Part shown: in pieces, positions 59,425 to 64,000 of the stretch
Position numbering within the stretch: the stretch's first letter is position 1
Layout: each line of letters opens with the position of its first letter
Assembly (NCBI GenBank): GCA_963836355.1
Contig: CAWIJO010000004.1
Coordinates: 62,001-126,000, forward strand
Source of the DNA: Palsa-506 sp963836355
GTDB taxonomy: Bacteria; Actinomycetota; Actinomycetes; Streptosporangiales; Streptosporangiaceae
Direction: 5' to 3'
DNA length: 64,000 nucleotides
The notes under the pieces: model-generated
Database searches by the model: none
What the model was told of the DNA's origin: nothing
What the model saw: only the letters and a program-made list of their open reading frames with translations
Translations under genes and position numbers: made by a program

Positions 59425-59563
59425 CGCTGGCTCCTCTCTGCCGCCCGGGCACGCCGGACGGCACTCACGCCGCCATCGCCGCCAGCCGGCCCGGCGACAG
59501 CGGAATTCTCAGCCGGCGGACTGGCGGCATAACCGACGATGCCGCGTCGGCTGCCTGCGTGCC

Positions 59564-59580
59564 TCACCCTGACCGGGTGA
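59564..59580. promoter_or_regulatory. 17-bp inverted repeat, site 12
   Basis: TCACCC TGACC GGGTGA with perfect arms, in the divergent 331-bp gap 59425-59755, 140 bp before DUF2252 and 176 bp before the 59756 gene. I see no gene in that gap; AAGGAG at 59620 precedes a short frame of doubtful reality. Confidence 0.7.
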
Positions 59581-59755
59581 CACGGCCGGCCTCCGCAGAT
59601 CAGCCGGGATCGCTGAGCTGAAGGAGCAATTACTACGGTTATGCTCAGACCGCGCAGCCGTGCGGTGCGGGAGCCCGGGGCTGATGCCGGCTCGTCGCCA
59701 TCGGCCGGGCGCGGGCCTGGCCGGCGGATGGCTGCTCGGGAAGGGGCATCCGGTA

Positions 59756-60751
59756 ATGGCAACGCCGGGAGATGCACACTCGCAGCGGGGCGCTTCGCCC
59801 GCTGATGAGGAAGCATCCGGCCATTCTGCCCTGCCCGCCCCCGCCGCCCCGGCTGAGACCACCGCCGCGCCCCGGCCGCGGCTGGCTGCCGCGCAAGCCC
59901 AGGTCGGGCGGCTGATCCGGGCTATCCGCGATAATGACTTCGAGGTCGTGGAGGATGCCGTCCTCCGGCTCAGCGCCTCCCGTCGGCTGTTCGCTCCGCT
60001 CGCTCTCGCGGTCGGCGCCTTCGCGATGCTTTTCGAAGGCGTGAAGCTGCTGTTCACCAACTGGCGGCTTACCTTGATCCAGGTGCTCCCAGCGATGTGG
60101 ATCTGGGCCGCCATGCTCGATCTGAAAGCTCATGTGCTGCACGGGAGGACTCTCTACGTACTGCGCGGGCCCATCCTCATCCCGATCGTGCTCGGCATAG
60201 CCGCGATCACCGCCGCGGGCTTCTTCCTGAACGCCGTCTTCGCGTTTGCGATCGCGTCGCCAGGCGGGCCGGCCATCAGGCCGGCTTTCACCCAGGCCCG
60301 GTCGCACCTGCCGGTCGTGCTGGGATCGGGCGCCGCCGTCGGCGTGTGCCTGGGCGTGTCGACCACGGTGTTTACCCGCTGGGGGCTGTGGTGGTTCGCG
60401 CTGTCACTAAGCGTCGTCATCGCCGTGATGATGGTCTGCTATGTTGCCGTGCCTGCCCGGCTCATCGGCATGAAGACCAGCTATTCGAAACGCGACAAGC
60501 TGACCGCCACCGTCGTGGGCGGAACGATCGGAGCGGTGGTCTGCACTCCTCCGTATGTTCTTGGCCGCATCGGCCTGATCATGCTCGGATCGCGTGCGCT
60601 CCTCATCCCGGGCATCATCCTGATGGTTATCGGGCTGACGTTGCAGGCGGGCGCCACCGGCGCCGTGAAGGCGATCAAGATGAGCGCGAAGCTGGTCTCC
60701 GGGCGGCAGGCCGTCAGCGAGCCGGCGGATCCCGGCGAAAACCCGGCCTGA
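59756..60751 (+). CDS. Hypothetical multi-pass membrane protein
   Basis: A 331-aa protein. The N-terminal 55 residues are Ala/Pro-rich. RLIRAIRDNDFEVVEDAVLR then LSASRRLFAPLALAVGAFAM begin a membrane region with about six helices (PILIPIVLGIAAITAAGFFL, LWWFALSLSVVIAVMMVCYV, ALLIPGIILMVIGLTLQAGA). I do not recognise a named family, although similar proteins accompany DUF2252 in other actinobacteria as far as I recall. AAGGGG precedes the ATG at 59756; longer frames upstream lack homology. Divergent from DUF2252 across site 12. Confidence 0.7.
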   Translation: MATPGDAHSQRGASPADEEASGHSALPAPAAPAETTAAPRPRLAAAQAQVGRLIRAIRDNDFEVVEDAVLRLSASRRLFAPLALAVGAFAMLFEGVKLLFTNWRLTLIQVLPAMWIWAAMLDLKAHVLHGRTLYVLRGPILIPIVLGIAAITAAGFFLNAVFAFAIASPGGPAIRPAFTQARSHLPVVLGSGAAVGVCLGVSTTVFTRWGLWWFALSLSVVIAVMMVCYVAVPARLIGMKTSYSKRDKLTATVVGGTIGAVVCTPPYVLGRIGLIMLGSRALLIPGIILMVIGLTLQAGATGAVKAIKMSAKLVSGRQAVSEPADPGENPA

Positions 60752-60806
60752 CCCGCCAACGGCCAGCATCATCTCCGGCCAGCCCGGGCGGCCGGCCGCA
60801 TGCCAT

Positions 60807-61926
60807 CTACTGGCGGGACATGGCCATCCGCATCTCGCCCTCGGTGTCGGTATGAGGTTGCCGCTCAGGTCAACCGTGACGCTGCGCAGCGTGCCGGTGA
60901 ACCGGAACGGGGCCCGGTAGCCCGGGGTGACCGGCAGGCCGGGGTTGGCGCCGCAGGTCAGTCCGCCCGGGTTAAAGGCGACCGGGGTAGTGACCGGGAA
61001 CTCTGCCTGCCCGACCAGCTGGCCGTCCACGTACAGCTGTGCCCGGCCGGGGGAGCCGCCTGGAAGCTGTCCGCCAGCGACTCGGGTGCATTGTTGAAGA
61101 ACTGCAGCTCGTTGGTCGTCCCGGTGGGCCCGCCTTCGGCGCTGGCCCCGTTGTCGGACACCGCCATTATCAGTGTGTTGTCGAACTCGCCGGTCTCCTT
61201 CAGGAAATCGAGCAGGCGGCCGATCTGGTGGTCGGTATGCGACAGGAACCCGGCGAACACTTCCATCATCCTGGCTGCTAGGCGGCGGGCGTCGGGTGTC
61301 AGGGAGTCCCAGCCCGGCACGTCGGGATCGTGCCTGGAAAGCTCGGCGCCGGCCGGCATGATGCCGATTTCCTGCTGCCGGGCGAACACTCGCTCGCGGT
61401 AGGCATCCCAGCCTCCGTCGAACTTGCCCGCGAACCGGTCCGCCCATTCCGCTGCCACATGGTGCGGCGCATGCGTCGCTCCGGTACAAAAGTGCAGGTA
61501 AAACGGCTTTTCCGGGGCGACCTGCTTGGCATCGGCGATGAACTCGATCGCCTTGTCGGCTAGGTCCTCGGTGAGGTGATAGCCATCCTCGGGACTGCGC
61601 GGCGGCGTGACCTGGTGATTGTCATAGACCAGGTCGGGATGCCACTGGCTGGTATCGCCGCCGAGGAACCCCTGGAAGCGCTCGAAGCCACGCCCGAGCG
61701 GCCAGCGGTCGAATGGCCCGGCCGCCGACTCGAACTCCGAGGGCGCGATCGGGCTGCCATAGCAGCCCAGCTGCCCGAACCCGGTGTCGTCCAGCACTAT
61801 CCACAGCACGTTCGGCGCGCCGGCCGCGGCACGAAGCGGCCGCGGCCAGGCCGGGCTCGACTCGTCCGTCGTCCGCCCGATTACTCCCGGGAACGCCTCA
61901 CCGGGTTCGTACTCCCGCAATGCCAT
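60807..61926 (-). pseudogene. Arylsulfatase remnant with two large deletions and frameshifts
   Basis: Starting at 61926 the product is a clear arylsulfatase (REYEPGEAFPGVIGRTTDES, NVLWIVLDDTGFGQLGCYGS). After GSPIA about 80 residues including the CxPSR formylglycine motif are missing, and the frame resumes at AAGPFDRWPLGRGFERF. Homology runs to NELQFFNNAPESLA, then most of the C-terminal half is absent. The last part (GRAQLYVDGQLVGQAEFPV, then PFRFTGTLRSVTVDLSGNLI) is in a second frame and the final MRMAMSRQ in a third. A normal enzyme is about 780 aa. It cannot be active. Confidence 0.88.
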
Positions 61927-62004
61927 CTGCCCGTTCCCTCAAGCCGCAGGCCGGCGCTCGCCAGCCTGGAGTTATCCGTGAATGCTGCTGTGGATGGAGT
62001 GCCG

Positions 62005-62021
62005 CCACCCCGTGCGGGTGA
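62005..62021. promoter_or_regulatory. 17-bp inverted repeat, site 13
   Basis: CCACCC CGTGC GGGTGA, 51 bp upstream of marC-like ATG and 78 bp upstream of the arylsulfatase remnant. CAAGAT at 62045 is a possible -10 for the forward gene. Confidence 0.65.
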
Positions 62022-62072
62022 CGAGTCTTGCGAGCTAACTGCAGCAAGATCCGACTGAGCCGGGAGGTTGAG

Positions 62073-62723
62073 ATGACTGAGTTCAAGTCGGTCGACGCTG
62101 CCTTCGTCATAGACATCTTCCTGCTGCTGCTGATCGGCGTCGGGCCCAAGATTGCCCTGGTGCCGTTTCTGGACGTGACCGCTGACATGCCGGCCGCCAC
62201 GAAGGGCCGCGTCGTGCGGAAGATGCTCACCACGGCCACCGCGGCCGCGGTCCTGCTCCTTGTTCTTGGCGGGCTGCTGACCAGGCTGCTCCACTTCTCA
62301 TCCGGTGCACTGGGCATCTCCAGCGGAATCATCCTGCTGATCATCGCCGTCTCGATGGTGCTCGGCCAGCCAGGCTCGGACCCCGGCGGCGGCCAGCTGG
62401 ACGGCAAGGATCCGATGCGGCTGGCGGTCTTTCCGCTGGCGGTCCCGTATCTGCTCAATCCGGCCGGGATTGTCGTCCTGGTCACCGCCTCGGCGGAGGC
62501 AGGGTCGTTTGGTGTGTTCGCGGTGGTGGTCGGGGCGCTGGTCATTGTGATCGCCCTGGACGCCGCGGTGTTCCGGTGGGCTAACCGGGTGAGCCAGCAC
62601 CTGAACGAGAACCGCATGCTAGTGACCGAGAAAGTGTTTGGCTTCCTGCTCGCCGCACTGGCCGTACAGCTGGCCCTGGACGGCCTGTCCGAGCTCGGCG
62701 TGATCCACCTGATCCAGCATTGA
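62073..62723 (+). CDS. MarC family integral membrane protein
   Basis: A 216-aa, six-helix protein: FVIDIFLLLLIGVGPKIALV then PFLDVTADMP, TAAAVLLLVLGGLLTRLLHF, LGISSGIILLIIAVSMVLGQ, LAVFPLAVPYLLNPAGIVVL and MLVTEKVFGFLLAALAVQLA. The family's NPAG(P/I) turn and early IGxGPK motif are visible. Function is unsettled despite the historical multiple-antibiotic-resistance name. The ATG at 62073 follows GGGAGG. Site 13 lies directly upstream. Confidence 0.88.
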   Translation: MTEFKSVDAAFVIDIFLLLLIGVGPKIALVPFLDVTADMPAATKGRVVRKMLTTATAAAVLLLVLGGLLTRLLHFSSGALGISSGIILLIIAVSMVLGQPGSDPGGGQLDGKDPMRLAVFPLAVPYLLNPAGIVVLVTASAEAGSFGVFAVVVGALVIVIALDAAVFRWANRVSQHLNENRMLVTEKVFGFLLAALAVQLALDGLSELGVIHLIQH

Positions 62724-62777
62724 CTGCGGGCCTGCGGGCCTGCGGCCCGCCGTCCGCCGAGCGCGCCGCGTGCTGGA

Positions 62778-62794
62778 CCACCCCTGTTGGGTGA
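62778..62794. promoter_or_regulatory. 17-bp inverted repeat, site 14
   Basis: CCACCC CTGTT GGGTGA, 130 bp upstream of the DUF6325-like gene. CAGGAT at 62816 could be a -10 about 22 bp downstream. The 201-bp gap contains no gene. Confidence 0.65.
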
Positions 62795-62924
62795 TGCGCC
62801 GTCGCCGGTCTGGCCAGGATCCTTTCGGTAGGTAGGGGGTCCGGACTCGGTGGTGACAGTGGTGACATCGGCAGGCGGTCGCCCCGGCAGGCATACCGGT
62901 CAATGAGGCGAAAGAGGCAAAAAC

Positions 62925-63479
62925 ATGGCAATTGGGCCTGTGCAGCTCATCGCGCTGGGATTCAGCAACCCCGACTTCCACGGTGAGATCATCGCCGAAC
63001 TGGAGCGGCTGCACGAAAGCGGCATGGTGCGGGTGATCGACTCGCTGGCCGTCTACAAGGACGCGGACGGCGCGCTGGAAGTGGAGCACCTCAGCAACCT
63101 CACCGAGGACGAGGCGATCGAGCTCGGCAGCAAGATCGGCGCGCTGATCGGCCTGGGCTTCGAAGGCGAGGAGGGCATCGAGGAAGGAGCCGTCGCGGGC
63201 GCCGAAGCGGCGGTCGCCGAGGGCGGCGTGCACGTGTTCACCGAGGAGGAGGGCTGGGATGTGCTGGAAGATATCCCGAATGGCTCTGCGGCGGCGCTCA
63301 TCCTGCTGGAGCACCACTGGGCGGTACCGCTCCGCGACGCGGTCGTCCGGGCCGGGGGCTTCCGCATCAGCGACGGCTTCATCAGCCCGCTCGATCTGGT
63401 CGAGATCGGGCTAGTCTCGGCTGAGGAGGCGCAGGAACTGCACGACCTCGAAACGGCGGCAGCGGCAAGCAAATCCTGA
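62925..63479 (+). CDS. DUF6325/DUF1269-like protein
   Basis: A 184-aa acidic protein. It starts VQLIALGFSNPDFHGEIIAE then LERLHESGMVRVIDSLAVYK, contains a small-residue hairpin GSKIGALIGLGFEGEEGIEE and a strand SAAALILLEHHWAVPLRDAV, and ends in a SHOCT-like acidic helix (FISPLDLVEIGLVSAEEAQE). It is a relative of the 53328 gene product in layout. AAAGAGG precedes the ATG. Role unknown; possible membrane- or oligomer-forming stress protein. Confidence 0.8.
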   Translation: MAIGPVQLIALGFSNPDFHGEIIAELERLHESGMVRVIDSLAVYKDADGALEVEHLSNLTEDEAIELGSKIGALIGLGFEGEEGIEEGAVAGAEAAVAEGGVHVFTEEEGWDVLEDIPNGSAAALILLEHHWAVPLRDAVVRAGGFRISDGFISPLDLVEIGLVSAEEAQELHDLETAAAASKS

Positions 63480-63511
63480 TTGTCAGCCAGCACGAGAACC
63501 GGAGGCATGAG

Positions 63512-63583
63512 ATGTTCGGAGGACGCAGAGTAGCCCGGCGGACGGGACGGCGTACCGCCCGGCGCGTTTCCCGCCGCAGGTAG
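63512..63583 (+). CDS. Putative 23-aa Arg-rich microprotein
   Basis: GGAGG sits 6 nt before an ATG that opens a 23-codon frame, MFGGRRVARRTGRRTARRVS followed by RRR and a stop. Twelve of 23 residues are Arg. It follows the DUF6325-like gene by 32 nt. A very basic short peptide could bind nucleic acid or the acidic upstream protein. A chance frame cannot be excluded, but the ribosome site and spacing are good. Confidence 0.4.
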   Translation: MFGGRRVARRTGRRTARRVSRRR

Positions 63584-63610
63584 CGGCTCAGGAATAATAG
63601 TCGGCAAGAA

Positions 63611-63632
63611 CCGGCCACAGTAGTGTGGCCGG
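63611..63632. terminator. Hairpin CCGGCCACA-N4-TGTGGCCGG after the Arg-rich ORF
   Basis: Perfect 9-bp stem with loop GTAG, 27 nt after the microprotein stop. There is no T-tract, as is common in high-GC actinobacteria. Probable transcription terminator of the forward operon. Confidence 0.6.
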
Positions 63633-63716
63633 CCTTGAGCCACCGGGGCTCGCTAGCCGGGGAGTTCCGCGACGCGCCGAGCGGGCGCCAGCTGGCGGGC
63701 GCCGACGGAGCCCCAG

Positions 63717-63746
63717 CCCAGCCCCGGGCGCGCGCCCGGGGCTGGG
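63717..63746. terminator. Perfect 30-bp palindrome between converging genes
   Basis: Arms 63717-63731 and 63732-63746 are exact reverse complements (left arm CCCAGCCCCGGGCGC). Lying between the forward unit and the reverse fragment at 63788, it would make an extremely stable hairpin in either transcript, consistent with a bidirectional terminator. The region 63584-63787 holds no gene. Confidence 0.5.
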
Positions 63747-63787
63747 GATGCGCGAGCTGCGCCGGCCGACGCTGCCCGTGCGCAGGC

Positions 63788-64000
63788 TCATTCGTCGTGC
63801 TTGTTGACCAGCCATGCCTCGGCGTCGAGGTAGGCCGCCTGGGTCGATTCGCCGACGACCGGGGTAGCCTCGAACGCGCGCACCGGGCCGTCCAGGTGGC
63901 CGGTGCGGCGAAGCCGCTCGGTCAGGCTGGGCTCGAGACCCGATCGCCGCGAAGATGAGTATCGCGCCGAGAGTCGGAACCGCGATCTTCGCCACCAGCC
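63788..64000 (-). pseudogene. Unrecognised gene fragment, apparent frameshift, cut by window end
   Basis: On the reverse strand the window edge encodes a hydrophobic segment KIAVPTLGAILIFAAIGSR in one frame. The adjacent sequence in another frame reads LEPSLTERLRRTGHLDGPVR, then AYLDAEAWLVNKHDE and a TGA at 63790-63788. The second part has normal protein composition and a clean stop, suggesting a real C-terminus. I cannot name the family. Either a frameshifted gene or two unrelated frames; the missing upstream part is outside the window. Confidence 0.35.

Noticed and set aside
59641..59755. Small ORF from ATG 59641 after AAGGAG
   Set aside because: It runs out of frame into the 59756 gene with Arg/Gly-rich low-complexity composition and no homology.
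1..64000. tRNA, rRNA, CRISPR arrays, transposases, integrases or phage genes
   Set aside because: No cloverleaf, regular spaced repeats or recombinase motifs seen on either strand by eye; a dedicated search was not possible.

Overview
This is a 64 kb, uniformly GC-rich window from an actinomycete-type bacterium. The evidence is the strong G/C third-position bias, frequent GTG starts, GTGA/ATGA gene overlaps, AfsR/SARP- and LAL-type regulators, NDH-2 with cytochrome bd, GlgX beside GH15/GH63-like enzymes, and many small actinobacterial membrane families. Genus cannot be fixed from the sequence. I see no rRNA, tRNA, CRISPR array, transposase or phage gene.

Region 1 (1-28 kb) is a mosaic of unrelated accessory units. 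It holds an ECF-like sigma factor with a coupled 30-codon ORF; a reverse-strand peptide/nickel-type ABC importer ending in an RraA-like protein; a DUF3311-sodium:solute symporter pair; a receiver-thioredoxin-reductase-like fusion; a BBE-type FAD oxidase; a giant SARP-ATPase regulator divergent from a secreted coiled-coil protein; a divergent four-carbon acid sugar dehydrogenase/kinase pair; a MarR regulator; a rhodanese-SufE pair in which sufE is frameshifted; a MOSC-ferredoxin-reductase fusion; a stand-alone glycogen-binding domain protein behind a DosR-like box; a Usp-like protein; and gluconokinase. Three genes here are broken (sufE, an alpha/beta hydrolase fragment, a GAP-family remnant).

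Region 2 (28-63.5 kb) looks like one functional island. It contains a SHOCT protein and aquaporin, a Na+/H+ antiporter, a GH63-like glucosidase with GlgX, GMC oxidoreductase with GH15 trehalase/glucoamylase, cydAB, a cyclase-family hydrolase, a G6PDH paralogue with NDH-2, two LAL (MalT-like) LuxR regulators each beside a small paralogous protein, a K+ channel, a ClC channel, DUF1345, GAP, DUF2252, MarC and two DUF1269/DUF6325-like proteins.

The main discovery is that most transcription units of Region 2 carry the same 17-bp inverted repeat, YCACCC-N5-GGGTGA. I count 14 clear copies with identical spacing between 28082 and 62794, nearly all 40-180 bp upstream of a start codon. I saw none in the intergenic DNA of Region 1. 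This predicts one regulator that co-ordinates reserve-glucan/trehalose breakdown, NADPH supply, a low-oxygen respiratory chain and osmotic/ion channels, which would fit a dormancy or spore/hypoxia programme. The half-site resembles, from memory, the Streptomyces BldM operator, but the spacer here is one base longer. Two sets of perfect 22-bp tandem repeats containing TTCACC (16317-16360 and 39930-39995) are a second regulatory signal, suited to SARP/OmpR-type proteins.

The right end holds an arylsulfatase gutted by two large deletions and frameshifts, a 23-codon Arg-rich ORF, two strong hairpins, and an unrecognised frameshifted gene fragment running off the window.
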